Part shown: piece after piece, positions 8,324 to 18,185 of the stretch
Layout of the letters: each line of letters opens with the position of its first letter
Position numbering within the stretch: the first letter of the stretch is position 1
Origin: Cutibacterium modestum
Lineage (GTDB): Bacteria; Actinomycetota; Actinomycetes; Propionibacteriales; Propionibacteriaceae
Direction: 5' to 3'
DNA: 64,000 nucleotides
Assembly: GCF_008326345.1 (NCBI RefSeq)
Contig: NZ_BJEN01000002.1
Coordinates: 558,001 to 622,000 of the forward strand
Position numbers and translations under genes: made by a program
The notes under the pieces: model-generated
The model's database searches: none
The model's input: only the letters and a program-made list of their open reading frames with translations
What the model was told of the DNA's origin: nothing

Positions 8324-10890
8324 TTCGCGTCCACGGATATCTCGGCACCATTAGCGACGCCTTGCGCGAGGAGGTTGTCCAGGCTGATCTGGTTGTCGGG
8401 GGCCAGCGTCACCTCGACGCCCTCAACGTCCCCGTCGATAAGCGTCAAAAGCTTGGCCTTATTGGGCCCGCCGTCGAACGGATCCAGTCCCTACCCGACG
8501 ACGCCAACATCGTCGTCATTGCCTCCGGCGACCCGCTGTTCTTTGGTGTGGTTCGCCGCATCCGGCAGGCCGGTTTGCGCGTCGACGTGGTGACCGCCCC
8601 GACCTCTTTGCAGGCCGCTTTCGCCGCCGTTGCGTTGCCGTGGGATGACGCCCAATTCGTCTCCTCCCACTCCAAGGACATCGGGACGGCCATTCGGCTT
8701 GCGAAGATCCATCCCAAGGTCGGCGTGCTGACGGCTCCCAACCGAGGTCTCGCTGAGCTGGTCGAGGGACTCGCCGGGCGTGGCAAGACCTTCGTGCTGG
8801 CCGAAAAGATCGGAGAGGAGGGTCAGCGGGTGCGCATCTTCGACGAGGACGCCGCCAAGGCCGTCATTGCCGAGGAGGACATTCTTAGCCCCAACGTTGT
8901 GCTGGTGCTTGACCACCACCCAGATTCCCCGGAGGCGCTTGGCGTCACCCCGGAACTCGCCGGTGACGTTAACGTCAATGGCCCCGACGACCCGCATCCA
9001 GGCTCCGACACCAACCCCGACGGTTCCGACCGTGACCCGATCATCGGACAGATCATCAACTCCGACGCTGCGGCAGCTCACGCCGAAGCCATCGACGGTG
9101 CTCTCAAGCGCGAGACGAAGAAATACGTTGGGCCATCGCGCACTGGACTGGCCGCAGCGTGGGGGGAATGCGACCTCATCATTTCCCACCTAGCCCTGGG
9201 CGCCACCACCCGGATCATTGCCCCGCTGCTGAAGTCCAAAAAGACCGACCCGGGAGTGGTCGTCGTTGACGAGGTTGGACGCTTCGCCATTCCGCTAGTG
9301 GGTGGCCACGTCGGTGGAGCCAACGAGCTCTCCCGCACTGTCGCTGAGGCTCTTGGCGGTACTGCGGTCGTTTCCACCGCCACCGACTCCCTCGGTGTAC
9401 CGGCCCTCGACCAGCTCGGCTGGGCCTACGAAGGTGACGTCGCGGGCGTGACTGGCTCGATCATTGCCGGACGCCCGGTGCACGTCATCCGCGAGCAGCC
9501 TTGGCCATTGCCCCCGTTACCCAAGAACGTCACCGAGGACGCCGAGGCCCCGGCTACCCGGATCATTGTGTCCGAGCGGGTTGCGGAGCGTGTTCTCGAC
9601 GATCATGGTGACGACCTGCCTACCGTCGTACTACATCCGAGTTGCCTGGTCGTCGGGATGGGATGCAACCGAGGCACCGAGGTCGAGACGCTGCGTGAAC
9701 TCCTCGTCACGACCTTGGAGGATAACGGCTTGGCCCTTGGCTCGGTGACCCGCCTGGTATCTCATGAGGTCAAGGCCGGTGAGCTTGGTCTGGTAAAGCT
9801 GGCCAACCAACTCGGTGTGGAGTACCGCACCGAGTCAGCCGAGGCCCTGGCCGCCCAGGACGTTCCGAGCCCTTCCGATGTCGTCGCTCGTGAGGTCGGA
9901 ACCCCGAGTGTTAGTGAGGCCGCCGTGATGTGTCAGGGAGCCGAGTTGCTGGTGCATAAGACCAAAACGCCTGAGGCCACCTGCGCTATCGGCCGCATCC
10001 CAGCTCGCGGCCATCTTTCGGTGGTGGGGCTCGGGCCAGGCTCTCGTGACCTGCTGACTCCGCGCGCCGTTGAGGCTATTCGCAACGCCACCTTCGTCGC
10101 CGGCTACGCCCCCTACGTGCGTCAGATTCGCGACCTGGTGCGTCCGGGAGCCAAGATCCTGGCGACCAAGATGGGCACTGAGGAGGAGCGCACTCAGGCT
10201 GCTATCGACGCCGCTCGCGGCGGCCGCAATGTGGCTTTTGTGTGTGGCGGCGATCCGGCTATATACGCGATGGCTTCCCCGACGTTAGAGATGGGCACCG
10301 ACGGTATCGACGTCGAGATCGTCCCTGGAGTCACCGCAGAGCTCGCCGTCTCGGCGATCCTCGGAGCGCCGTTGGGTCATGATCACGCCACCATCTCTTT
10401 GTCGGACCTGCACACCGACTGGGACCTCATCCTCAAGCGAGTGAAGGCGGCTGCCGAGGGAGACCTCGTCACCACTTTCTACAACCCGCGCTCGCGTACC
10501 CGTACCCATCAGCTCCCTGACGCTCTGGCGATCATGGCGGAGCACCGTCCCCCGTCCACCCCAGTAGCTCTGGTTTCCCACGCTGAGCGTCGTCAGCAGC
10601 AAGTGATCATGTCCACCCTGGAGGAGTTCAAACCCGAGTGGTGTGGCATGACAACTTTGGTGGTCGTTGGCTCGACGACGACCAAGTACGTCAGTTCCGG
10701 GGACGGGCAGCGCCTTATGGTTACGCCGCGTGACTACCACTGGATGGACGGACATGTCTCCGGTGAGGTTCGCAAGAACTACACCCACAAGGATCTGCCC
10801 AAGGCTGACGAGGGGACCTACCTCTCCAAGCCTCCGGTCCATTCGACTCGCATGCCCGAGTCCACACCCGATACGAAGGATTCGAAATGA
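8320..10890 (+). CDS. Trifunctional fusion CbiE-CbiG-CbiH
   Basis: 856 residues carrying three corrin enzymes. Residues 1-205 are CbiE (cobalt-precorrin-7 C5-methyltransferase; ASGDPLFFG). Residues 265-560 are CbiG (cobalt-precorrin-5A hydrolase that opens the lactone; LVGGHVGGAN and the C-terminal VGMGCNRGT). Residues 566-825 are CbiH (cobalt-factor III C17-methyltransferase; VVGLGPGSRDLLTPRA, GGDPAIYAMA). A ~50-residue acidic linker rich in Asp and Pro separates the first two. This cbiEGH fusion is known from propionibacteria. Coupled by ATGA overlaps on both sides. Confidence 0.93.
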   Translation: MIRVHGYLGTISDALREEVVQADLVVGGQRHLDALNVPVDKRQKLGLIGPAVERIQSLPDDANIVVIASGDPLFFGVVRRIRQAGLRVDVVTAPTSLQAAFAAVALPWDDAQFVSSHSKDIGTAIRLAKIHPKVGVLTAPNRGLAELVEGLAGRGKTFVLAEKIGEEGQRVRIFDEDAAKAVIAEEDILSPNVVLVLDHHPDSPEALGVTPELAGDVNVNGPDDPHPGSDTNPDGSDRDPIIGQIINSDAAAAHAEAIDGALKRETKKYVGPSRTGLAAAWGECDLIISHLALGATTRIIAPLLKSKKTDPGVVVVDEVGRFAIPLVGGHVGGANELSRTVAEALGGTAVVSTATDSLGVPALDQLGWAYEGDVAGVTGSIIAGRPVHVIREQPWPLPPLPKNVTEDAEAPATRIIVSERVAERVLDDHGDDLPTVVLHPSCLVVGMGCNRGTEVETLRELLVTTLEDNGLALGSVTRLVSHEVKAGELGLVKLANQLGVEYRTESAEALAAQDVPSPSDVVAREVGTPSVSEAAVMCQGAELLVHKTKTPEATCAIGRIPARGHLSVVGLGPGSRDLLTPRAVEAIRNATFVAGYAPYVRQIRDLVRPGAKILATKMGTEEERTQAAIDAARGGRNVAFVCGGDPAIYAMASPTLEMGTDGIDVEIVPGVTAELAVSAILGAPLGHDHATISLSDLHTDWDLILKRVKAAAEGDLVTTFYNPRSRTRTHQLPDALAIMAEHRPPSTPVALVSHAERRQQQVIMSTLEEFKPEWCGMTTLVVVGSTTTKYVSSGDGQRLMVTPRDYHWMDGHVSGEVRKNYTHKDLPKADEGTYLSKPPVHSTRMPESTPDTKDSK

Positions 10891-12155
10891 CCGATCCCCT
10901 TACCAGCGGAACCCCGCTCGTTATTGCTGCTCATGGCACCCGTGACGAGGCAGGCGTAGCCGAATGCCGTGCGTTGGCTGAGCGCGTTGCCCGCAAGTTG
11001 CCCGGAATCCCGGTGGAACTGGGATTCGTCGAACTCGCCGAGCCTGGCATTCCAGAGGCTGTCCGTGCCGCCGTCGCCCAGGCCCCGGACAATCCCGAGG
11101 GCGCCGACGGCGACGAGGAGGCAGCCGTCGTCGTCGTACCGCTGATGTTCAACACTGGTGGTCACGTCCGCGAGGACATCCCAGAGGCTATTGACGAAGG
11201 TCGGGGCGATGCCCGGGTGATGTACTCTGCCCCGTTGCTGCCAGACGTTCGCATGCGCAAGGCCCTCAGCCATCGCCTTGTCGAGGCTCTTGCTGTTGGT
11301 GACGGACGCGAGGAGTGGAGGCCACGCGACACGTCGGTGGTGTTGGTGGGGCGTGGTGCCTTAGTGCTTGACGCTAACGCCGCCCATTACACCTTGACAC
11401 GCATGTTTTGGGAGGAAAACGATCTGTCGCGGGTGGAGCCGGCGTTCATCCAGGTGACCCGTCCATCGGTTCCGGAAGCCCTGTCAGCCCTTGCCGCTCA
11501 GGGTGCCGACCAGATCGTCGTGCAGGGCAACTTCCTCTTCCCAGGCTTGCTACATGTGTGGATGACCGAGCAAGTGGAGGCCTGGCAGGTCAGCCACCCC
11601 GGAGTCGAGATCCGCATTGCCTCGGTGATCGGCGACTGTGACGAAGTTGCAGATGTTGTTGTCGATCGTTATCGCGAACCCCTCGACGAGGTCGGTCTCG
11701 GGGAGGGTGCCCCGGTGTACATGTCAGGGCTGAGGTTGCAAGGGCGCAAGGTGCTCGTCGTTGGTGCTGGGCACGTGGCTGAGCGTCGCGTCGTGCGGTT
11801 ATTGGATGCCGGCGCCAACGTCCACGTCGTAGCCCCCAACTCGGGCATCCAACTCACCCGGATGTCCCGTAAAGGGCTGGTGAATCTGGAGCATCGGGCT
11901 TTCCGGGTTGAGGATCTCGACGGCGTCTGGTTTGTCCAAGCGCTGACAAACGATCCGGAGGTGAATGCTCTGGTGGCTGAGGAGGCCGACAGGCGGGGCA
12001 TCTTCTGCGTGCGCGGCGATAAGGGCTGCAAGGGTAGTGCCTTCACTCCGGCCACCCAGCAGGCCGGCGGCATGACAGTCAGCGTCGTCGGTGATCGCAC
12101 CCCACGTCGTTCCGCCAGGCTGCGTGACGAGGTGTTGCGAGCCTTGCAGGGGTGA
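10887..12155 (+). CDS. Fused sirohydrochlorin cobaltochelatase CbiX and precorrin-2 dehydrogenase
   Basis: 422 residues. Residues 1-270 hold two tandem CbiX-type repeats; the first keeps the metal-ligand motifs (AAHGTRDE near residue 14 and GGHVREDIP near 93), while the second has lost the His-Gly pair (VGRGALVLDANA). From residue 286 a SirC/CysG-N NAD-binding domain begins (GRKVLVVGAGHVAERR). The protein should oxidise precorrin-2 to sirohydrochlorin and insert cobalt, the committed step of the anaerobic pathway. Last cob gene of this operon. Confidence 0.9.
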   Translation: MTDPLTSGTPLVIAAHGTRDEAGVAECRALAERVARKLPGIPVELGFVELAEPGIPEAVRAAVAQAPDNPEGADGDEEAAVVVVPLMFNTGGHVREDIPEAIDEGRGDARVMYSAPLLPDVRMRKALSHRLVEALAVGDGREEWRPRDTSVVLVGRGALVLDANAAHYTLTRMFWEENDLSRVEPAFIQVTRPSVPEALSALAAQGADQIVVQGNFLFPGLLHVWMTEQVEAWQVSHPGVEIRIASVIGDCDEVADVVVDRYREPLDEVGLGEGAPVYMSGLRLQGRKVLVVGAGHVAERRVVRLLDAGANVHVVAPNSGIQLTRMSRKGLVNLEHRAFRVEDLDGVWFVQALTNDPEVNALVAEEADRRGIFCVRGDKGCKGSAFTPATQQAGGMTVSVVGDRTPRRSARLRDEVLRALQG

Positions 12156-12231
12156 TCAACTGGGTCATTCATGACGTGTCGTGGGATCGCCTGACCTGAC
12201 GGACGCGTTTGGCGGTGCATATCATCGTCGG

Positions 12232-13062
12232 GTGATTTCTCACGACCTGCATGCCCTGGGCTTCGACGCTCCCGATCTCGACGCCCTCGTCAACTCTGCG
12301 GCTGAGGCTGGTGCTGTCGGTGTGGGGGATGTCGGCGGATTTGACCTGCTGGCTGCCTACACGGATCCGTCTGGAGCTCGGCTAGCCCTCATGAAGCAAA
12401 AAGGTCATGAGGAGATGGAGACGATGGCCTCCCTCGTCGCCCCGACGACCCATCCAGCAGATCTGGTGCGATTCAGCCCGTCGGTGGCTTTGGTCGACAT
12501 CTATTCCCATGCCAGCCTCGCCTCGATGCTGACCGGGGAGTCTGTCCTCAAGCTGCCGATGACGAATCGCAAGCACCTGGCGCGGTTCCTGGCCAACGTT
12601 GACGATCCCGTTGAAGTGCCGCTGTGTCCCGAACCCGGCGACGACACCCCGCGTTTCGTCGAGCACCTGCGTGTGGGAGCGGTCGCCAATCAGATGTTGC
12701 GGGTGTTCGAGGCCGAAGAGGAGTATGGTCGTTCCCACGAAGGTTCCCTGGGCAGCGAGCTACAGTTCGCCGCAGGAACGCTGATCAGTCCCTGGCTCAT
12801 GGAGATCAACGCCGGGCGTGCCACCCGTGATGAGGCCAGCGCTGTCGCTGAGATGACGATGGTCTGTAAGAAAGTTGAGAAACGCACGAACGCGCTTACC
12901 GGGGCAGACTGGTACCGGATCGTGGGGAATACTTCGATTCCCATGACTTTGGCTGCCCCCGCGAACCTACCGCGAACGCCGCATGAGGGGTCAGTCGTCA
13001 CGGGGCAGGTTGTCCCGGTGGTGTCGACGGGAACCTGGGAGGGTGATGCCCTCTGGGGGTGA
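12232..13062 (+). CDS. Hypothetical protein downstream of the cbi operon
   Basis: 276 residues from the GTG at 12232; an in-frame GTG at 12181 would add 17 residues that read less like protein. Soluble, mildly acidic, with no signal peptide or membrane segment. I do not recognise the family. Residues 60-110 and 165-215 look like ordinary alpha/beta sequence. It is 76 bases after the chelatase on the same strand with no visible terminator between, so co-transcription is possible, but nothing in it resembles a tetrapyrrole enzyme (it is not CbiD, which starts with a TGTCAAAAA-like motif). Confidence 0.65.
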   Translation: MISHDLHALGFDAPDLDALVNSAAEAGAVGVGDVGGFDLLAAYTDPSGARLALMKQKGHEEMETMASLVAPTTHPADLVRFSPSVALVDIYSHASLASMLTGESVLKLPMTNRKHLARFLANVDDPVEVPLCPEPGDDTPRFVEHLRVGAVANQMLRVFEAEEEYGRSHEGSLGSELQFAAGTLISPWLMEINAGRATRDEASAVAEMTMVCKKVEKRTNALTGADWYRIVGNTSIPMTLAAPANLPRTPHEGSVVTGQVVPVVSTGTWEGDALWG

Positions 13063-13282
13063 GAATGAGCGGTCCTTTGTTGCAACGCTCTACACCTCGT
13101 CGTCATGGCGGGCTGGTCATGCTTGCAGTGTGGGAACGTCACACTACAACTAACACTTTAAGTTTTGCAGTGTGAATTGAGTTGCGGCGTTTGTGGTTTT
13201 CCGGTGTGGATCGTGGCGGACGGTTTCCTGTGGCAGGCAACGGGACCTTCTCGCGGGCGTCGGTGTTTCACGTCGAGCGTCC

Positions 13283-13326
13283 AAAGTTGTAGGCGCCTCC
13301 CGCACCGACGCCGGAGGTACAACTTT
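13283..13326. repeat. Inverted repeat with TACAACTTT arms
   Basis: AAAGTTGTA (13283-13291) and TACAACTTT (13318-13326) are perfect complements, with inner CCTCC/GGAGG extending the hairpin. The right arm with flank, GGTACAACTTT, recurs at 13368-13378 as a direct repeat at the start of the decayed gene that follows. Could be an operator pair for the lost gene. Confidence 0.5.
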
Positions 13327-13364
13327 TCGATCATAAAATTGCACTCGTCACCGATATTGTCCAC

Positions 13365-13820
13365 ATGGGTACAACTTTCGGGCTGGATCCGATCACAGTC
13401 GAGATCCAAGCAGCGCTGGAGCACCTCGATAGGGGTTTTAGGGTGAAGGAACACAAGCGCGTCGACTTCAAGGAGGACGTCAGCTGAAAGGGAAGCTTAG
13501 CGAGCTGCTGCCCGAACGAGCTATAGGTTGCGAGTGAGGAGGTGCGCGAGGTTCTTGACCTGCTACGGCAGATGGAGGTGGGTGGGGAGCCGCTATTGAG
13601 CGCGATCCGAGGCATTCAGGCTGATGCCCATCCGGCATTCACCTTGTCTAGGAGTGCAACAGCGAGTTTGGAGAAAGACTATCGGCAGCGGGGCTTGGTC
13701 CGTTCGGTGCCCAACCGGATGACGACGGCACGCCGGTATGCCCAACATCGGGGTCGCATCAGTACGACGGAGTTGGGTGCCACTGTGGGTGCTCTGGCCT
13801 CCAATGTGGACCGGTCCTGA
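13365..13820 (+). pseudogene. Decayed AlbA_2-like ATP-binding/transcriptional regulator remnant
   Basis: A 40-codon frame from ATG 13365 to TGA 13487 ends in EHKRVDFKED, which resembles the N-terminal part of AlbA_2 (Schlafen-like) domains. After the stop, a second frame (about 13542-13820) reads like a C-terminal winged-helix tail (SRSATASLEKDYRQRGLVRSV begins near codon 35). The central domain that would join them is absent. Interpreted as an internally deleted pseudogene; the family assignment is tentative. Confidence 0.4.
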
Positions 13821-14119
13821 AAGATCTCCTGGGCCAAGGTGTGTTGAGGCCTTCGTCAAAGAGCATGGCGGGTTGTGGATTCCACTATCTGCGTGGTGAC
13901 AACACGTCCTGACGTTTTCGCGTCCAGTGGCTTGCTCTCACGCAAGGTTTGCATCACGGTGAAGCTTGGCTCGTAGGCGATCGAAAACCCGTGGGCACCT
14001 CGCGATCGCCGGTATAACTGTCCATTCACAAAGTTGTGGTCCGAGCCGATTCTGTTGTGTGGCCCGGTACGTTGACGAGGCTGTGCGGCATGGAATGGAG
14101 GTCCCTGATATCCTCCATG

Positions 14120-14280
14120 GGTCTGCATGGTGCGACCCCGATGAGGTCGCAGGAACCCGGTGTGATTCCGGGACTGTTGCGCAGCGGTGACGGTGACGAC
14201 GTCGGCGAAACCACTGGGAGCGATCCTGGGAAGGGCCGACCGAGGGTGATCCGAAGTCCGAAGACTCCCATGCATGGCGT
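14120..14280 (+). promoter_or_regulatory. Cobalamin riboswitch upstream of the btuCDF-like operon
   Basis: Aptamer core AACCCGGTGTGATTCCGGGA then CTGTTGCGCAGCGGTGA, with a downstream GAAGTCCGAAGACTCCC that matches a degenerate B12 box. TGCATGG near 14124 can pair with CCATGCA near 14269 as the closing P1 stem. It ends about 50 bases before the permease start. It should shut off corrinoid import when cobalamin is in excess. Confidence 0.82.
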
Positions 14281-14330
14281 TGGGTTGTTCGGATCTCGCA
14301 TCAAGGTCCTCGCACCAAGAAGGAACTATC

Positions 14331-15395
14331 ATGCCCTCTTCGAGGCGATCGGTGGAGCGTGACCGCAGGTTGCCGGTGGCGCCTTTGCTGCTGGTCCTCG
14401 TGGTGCTCATCGTCGTCAGCGCCGTCGTCTCGTTGGCCATCGGCTCCGAACCGTTGCCGCTGCGTGGAGTCCTTGACACCCTTGGGGCTCGGGTGACCGG
14501 TCAACCGGGACCTGATCCGACGATCGACGTCATCGTCTGGGACCTGCGTGCTCCGAGGGCTCTACTGGCGGTTATCGTTGGCGCGGGTCTTGCCCTGGCT
14601 GGAAGCGGCATGCAGACTTTGGTACGGAACCCGTTGGCTGACCCCTACCTGCTAGGTGTGTCGGCTGGCGCGAGTGTGGGAGCAACCGCGGTCATCGCTT
14701 TAGGGATGTTCACTTCGTGGGGGACTCACCGACTCACTCTTGGTGCCCTTGTAGGGGCCTTGGCGGCAGCTGCACTGGTCTATCTCATTTCGATGGTGCA
14801 AGGAGGCATGACGCCGCTTCGGTTGGTGCTGTCGGGCGTGGTGTTGTCCTCGGCGTTCTCTGCGTTGGCGAGTTTCCTCGTCTTCCGAAGTCCCGAACCG
14901 CGTGCGGCGCAGTCGGTGCTGTTTTGGATGCTGGGGTCGGTTGCGGGTGCCACCTGGGACAGCCTGTGGGTGGCGGCCCTTGTCACTGTTGTTATCGCCG
15001 TGCTGATGATCGCGTTCTCCGGGTGGTTAGATGCTCTGGCGGCCGGCACCGACGTCGCTCGTTCCCTGGGCATACCTGACATTCGTGTCCGCAAGGCGCT
15101 GTTCGTCGGGAATTCAGTGCTCGTTGGGGTGCTCGTGGCCGTTTCCGGCGGCATCGGGTTCGTGGGGCTTGTCATCCCCCACATGGCTCGTTTGCTCGTG
15201 GGAGCCAGTCATCGGTCGATGCTCCCAATTGCTGCCGCCGTGGGCAGCCTGTTCTTGTTATGGGTGGACGTCGGTGCACGAGTCATTGCGGCGCCGCAAG
15301 AAGTGCCCCTCGGCGTTGTAACCGGATTCATCGGTGCGCCCATCTTCCTGTACCTCATGGGTCGCAGCCAGTACCGATTCTCGAGTGAATCATGA
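14331..15395 (+). CDS. btuC: FecCD/BtuC-family ABC transporter permease
   Basis: 354 residues with about nine to ten membrane segments. Family hallmarks: RAPRALLAVIVGAGLALAGS near residue 62, RNPLADPYLLGVSAGAS near 97, and the coupling-helix region GGIGFVGLVIPHMARLLVG near 271. The ATG at 14331 follows AAGGAAC and is preferred over an upstream in-frame start lying in the riboswitch. FecCD permeases import siderophores, haem or corrinoids; the riboswitch makes cobalamin or cobinamide the likely cargo. Confidence 0.88.
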   Translation: MPSSRRSVERDRRLPVAPLLLVLVVLIVVSAVVSLAIGSEPLPLRGVLDTLGARVTGQPGPDPTIDVIVWDLRAPRALLAVIVGAGLALAGSGMQTLVRNPLADPYLLGVSAGASVGATAVIALGMFTSWGTHRLTLGALVGALAAAALVYLISMVQGGMTPLRLVLSGVVLSSAFSALASFLVFRSPEPRAAQSVLFWMLGSVAGATWDSLWVAALVTVVIAVLMIAFSGWLDALAAGTDVARSLGIPDIRVRKALFVGNSVLVGVLVAVSGGIGFVGLVIPHMARLLVGASHRSMLPIAAAVGSLFLLWVDVGARVIAAPQEVPLGVVTGFIGAPIFLYLMGRSQYRFSSES

Positions 15396-16183
15396 CGCGT
15401 CTTGACGTTCGCAATGTGCAGTGCCGGATCGGTGATCGCGTCATCGTTGACGACGTGAGCTTCACGGCGGAAGCGGGACAACTCACTGCCATCGTTGGGG
15501 TCAATGGTGTGGGTAAGTCTACGCTGTTGCGATCCATCGCCGGTGTCAGAAAGGTCAATGCCGGGGATGTCCTGCTCGATGGGAAATCCGTGAACCAGTA
15601 TACCCCGATGCAGCGGGCTCGACTCATGGCATTCGTTGGGCAGGAGGAATCTCCTTCCCCGGACCTCCTGCTGGGAGAGATGGTGGCGCTGGGACGCACG
15701 CCGCACCGCAAGCCGTGGCAGGTGGGGCAGCGTTCCGAGCGCGCGATCATTCGTGACGCTTTGGCTTTGGTCGGGTTGGATCATTTGATCGATCGTCGGT
15801 GCGACCATTTGTCGGGCGGTGAACGGCGACGCGCCGTCATCGCGCGTGGGCTGGCTCAAGGGGCCGATCTCATCCTGCTGGACGAACCGACCAATCACCT
15901 CGACGTTCGGCATCAGTTGCAGTTGCTGGAGACGCTGCGTGCCAGTGGGCGGACGGTCGTGGCCACCATCCACGACCTAAGCATGGCCGCTTCGCACTTC
16001 GATCGCGTGGTCGTCCTGGCCAGCGGTGGGGTTCTTGCCACGGGACCCGCCGAGGAGGCCCTCAGCTCATCGAACGTGGCGACGGCTTTCCATGTCGTCG
16101 CGCATCATGTCACCACTCCTGAAGGCAGCCGGGAACTCGTCTGTACCGCAGCGCTGCCCGAGCCCTCCAGAAAGGAAATCTGA
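15392..16183 (+). CDS. btuD: ABC transporter ATP-binding protein, BtuD/FepC type
   Basis: 263 residues. Walker A GVNGVGKST near residue 36, signature LSGGERRRAVIARGLAQ near 140, Walker B LILLDEPTNHLD near 160 and H-loop TIHDLSMAA near 192, all intact. Overlaps the permease by four bases and is followed one base later by the binding protein, giving a complete importer. Role as the corrinoid-import ATPase rests on the operon's riboswitch. Confidence 0.88.
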   Translation: MTRLDVRNVQCRIGDRVIVDDVSFTAEAGQLTAIVGVNGVGKSTLLRSIAGVRKVNAGDVLLDGKSVNQYTPMQRARLMAFVGQEESPSPDLLLGEMVALGRTPHRKPWQVGQRSERAIIRDALALVGLDHLIDRRCDHLSGGERRRAVIARGLAQGADLILLDEPTNHLDVRHQLQLLETLRASGRTVVATIHDLSMAASHFDRVVVLASGGVLATGPAEEALSSSNVATAFHVVAHHVTTPEGSRELVCTAALPEPSRKEI

Positions 16184-16184
16184 A

Positions 16185-17255
16185 ATGTCTATTCCTCGCC
16201 TGCCCATCGCCGTGGTCGCGTGCCTAGCCATGGCTCTTGCCGGATGCAGCAATGGATCCACCTCCAAGGGTGACGACGCCAAGAGCCCATCCGAAGTCGC
16301 CTTGACTAACTGTGGGAACAAGGTGACGTACCCCAAGGTCGCCCGGCGCCTCTATGTCAATGACGGCAACATCATCGCCATGGCTCTCAGCGCGGGGGCC
16401 GCTAAGCAGATTGCTGCTGTAAGTTCATTGGATGATGACAAAACGATTCTTGCCGCCAAGTACGGCTCACGTGTCATCGACAACCTGCATGAAGCTGTCA
16501 AGGGGTGCCCGACGCTGGAATCGATCATAGCCAACAAGCCCGATGTCGTCGTCGCGGGCTGGAATTATGGGTTCTCCGAAGAGGGCAATCTGACACCCGA
16601 CAAACTCCATGAGCGGGGCATAAACAGTTACCTGCTCAGCGAATCCTGTCGGCAGGAGGGCAGTGAGAAGGCCCGTGGTGTCATGCAGCCGTGGGACGCC
16701 GTCCGTACCGATCTGGGTAACCTGGCTAAGCTCACTGGTAATGAACCGACCGGGAAGAAAGCGGTTAAGGATCTCGATGACCGACTTGATGCACTCAACA
16801 AGGCTCCGAAGGCTGCGAGAACCCCTGTAGTTCTGCTATTCGACTCAGCTAAGGACACCGTCCTCACTAGCGGCAGCAAGGGCGGCCCGCAGGCCATCAT
16901 CAACGCTGCCGGTGGGCAGAATGCGACTCACGATGTCAACGACACATGGGTGGGGATCGGCTGGGAGAAAGTGGCGACACTCAAGCCCGACGCCATCGCC
17001 TTCGTTGATTACGATGCCCAGCCCTTCTCTGAGAAGGTAAAGGTTCTGCAATCCAACCCGGCGACCAAGAAGCTTGCTGCGGTGCAGAAGAAGCGCTTCC
17101 TAAATCTTCCCTACGCCATGTGGACCTCTGGCCCTCTCAACATTGATGCTGCTGAGCACCTGCGGGTCAGCCTGGAGAAGTGGGGGTTGGAGCCTAAGTC
17201 GTCGATCAAGCCGCAACTCATCATCCCTACATCCGTGCCGGGGCACGAGGGCTGA
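16185..17255 (+). CDS. btuF: Corrinoid/iron-complex ABC transporter substrate-binding lipoprotein
   Basis: 356 residues. A signal peptide ends in the lipobox LAGC (Cys at about residue 22), so the mature protein is lipid-anchored outside the membrane. Two lobes of a TroA/PeripBP-2 fold follow, with VVVAGWNYG near residue 125 and a second lobe to KWGLEPKS near the end. Start set at the ATG after AAAGGAAATC; the longer frame lies inside the ATPase gene. Completes the riboswitch-controlled importer; cobalamin or cobinamide is the inferred ligand. Confidence 0.85.
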   Translation: MSIPRLPIAVVACLAMALAGCSNGSTSKGDDAKSPSEVALTNCGNKVTYPKVARRLYVNDGNIIAMALSAGAAKQIAAVSSLDDDKTILAAKYGSRVIDNLHEAVKGCPTLESIIANKPDVVVAGWNYGFSEEGNLTPDKLHERGINSYLLSESCRQEGSEKARGVMQPWDAVRTDLGNLAKLTGNEPTGKKAVKDLDDRLDALNKAPKAARTPVVLLFDSAKDTVLTSGSKGGPQAIINAAGGQNATHDVNDTWVGIGWEKVATLKPDAIAFVDYDAQPFSEKVKVLQSNPATKKLAAVQKKRFLNLPYAMWTSGPLNIDAAEHLRVSLEKWGLEPKSSIKPQLIIPTSVPGHEG

Positions 17256-17289
17256 GGAATTCTTACACCGATTAAGACGATAAGCTCGT

Positions 17290-18169
17290 TATTTATCGTC
17301 AACATTTTTGGGGTCCATAGGTGACGATATTTTGGGTTGGTGATCTTCAGGCGGTCATGCCTACCAACAGCTCGAATTTGACCATGAGAAACGAATAATA
17401 CCCTTGCACATACGGAGGCTAATACTTTGTCATGAGTAACCAGAATAAGCGTAGAAGAAGTCTTTTTAATAAGATTTAAAACAGCGTTCTTCGACATGAA
17501 TCCAAGGCTGAATAATCGTGACTCTCAGCGGTAATAATCTGTGCGCTCAGCAACCGAAGGAGAGTGATTTTCCGCTCCCGGAAGCTCCCACGACGGCTAC
17601 TTTCGTACCTTTAATTAAATCAAGGTTGACGCTCTTCAGGATTTGCGTGTCTCCAGCTTTGACGGATACGTTTCTAAGTGTCATACGTCGCCCCAAAGTA
17701 ATCTCACCTGAGCAGTGGACGAGGTCATGATCGTGGTGGATAATCCTCTGTATATCTCGCAACGCTCTTCGCGGCCGTGTCATGTCTTGGCCGATGGTGG
17801 AAAAAGTTCCAAAGGGACTCGCGATTAGACCGCCTAACATGAGTAGTGTTGCAAGGTCAACAGTGTTTGCCTCCCCGTGTGAGACTAAAAAGACGCCGAT
17901 AATTGTTGCAACTAAAGAGCCTGCGCGCATTGCCCTACAAGAAGGGCAACCCATGCTGCGCCTACAAACCATAGTCGACTTTGCCATCCGGTTTCTATGG
18001 CTTTTCTCGCCGCCATGGGCTGTAGCACCATCAAAACAGAACCGACACCGGACGACGCGCAGGCGATGGTGATTCCAAAGTACCGACGACCCTTTGAGCA
18101 TAAACAAACCGTGTCTGCTGGTGCTTGTTCAAGCATTTTTGCACGGCGCTCTGTCACTCGGGTTAACAT
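17290..18169 (-). pseudogene. ABC exporter remnant (membrane/ATPase), frameshifted and internally deleted
   Basis: Reading on the minus strand, a membrane domain starts at ATG 18169 (MLTRVTERRAKMLEQAP), shifts frame near 17950-18100, continues through TM sequence to a Walker A motif (VVGASGSGKS) near 17560, then stops. A separate frame from 17497 supplies only the H-loop and tail (STLILVTHDKV). About 100 residues containing Q-loop, signature and Walker B are missing. Base composition is AT-richer than the cob genes on both sides, consistent with acquired and now decaying DNA. Confidence 0.75.
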
Positions 18170-18185
18170 CGTGACCTTAACTCCA

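Noticed and set aside
13856-14479. 207-codon minus-strand frame before btuC
   Set aside because: It overlaps the cobalamin riboswitch and the btuC start; reads as non-protein.
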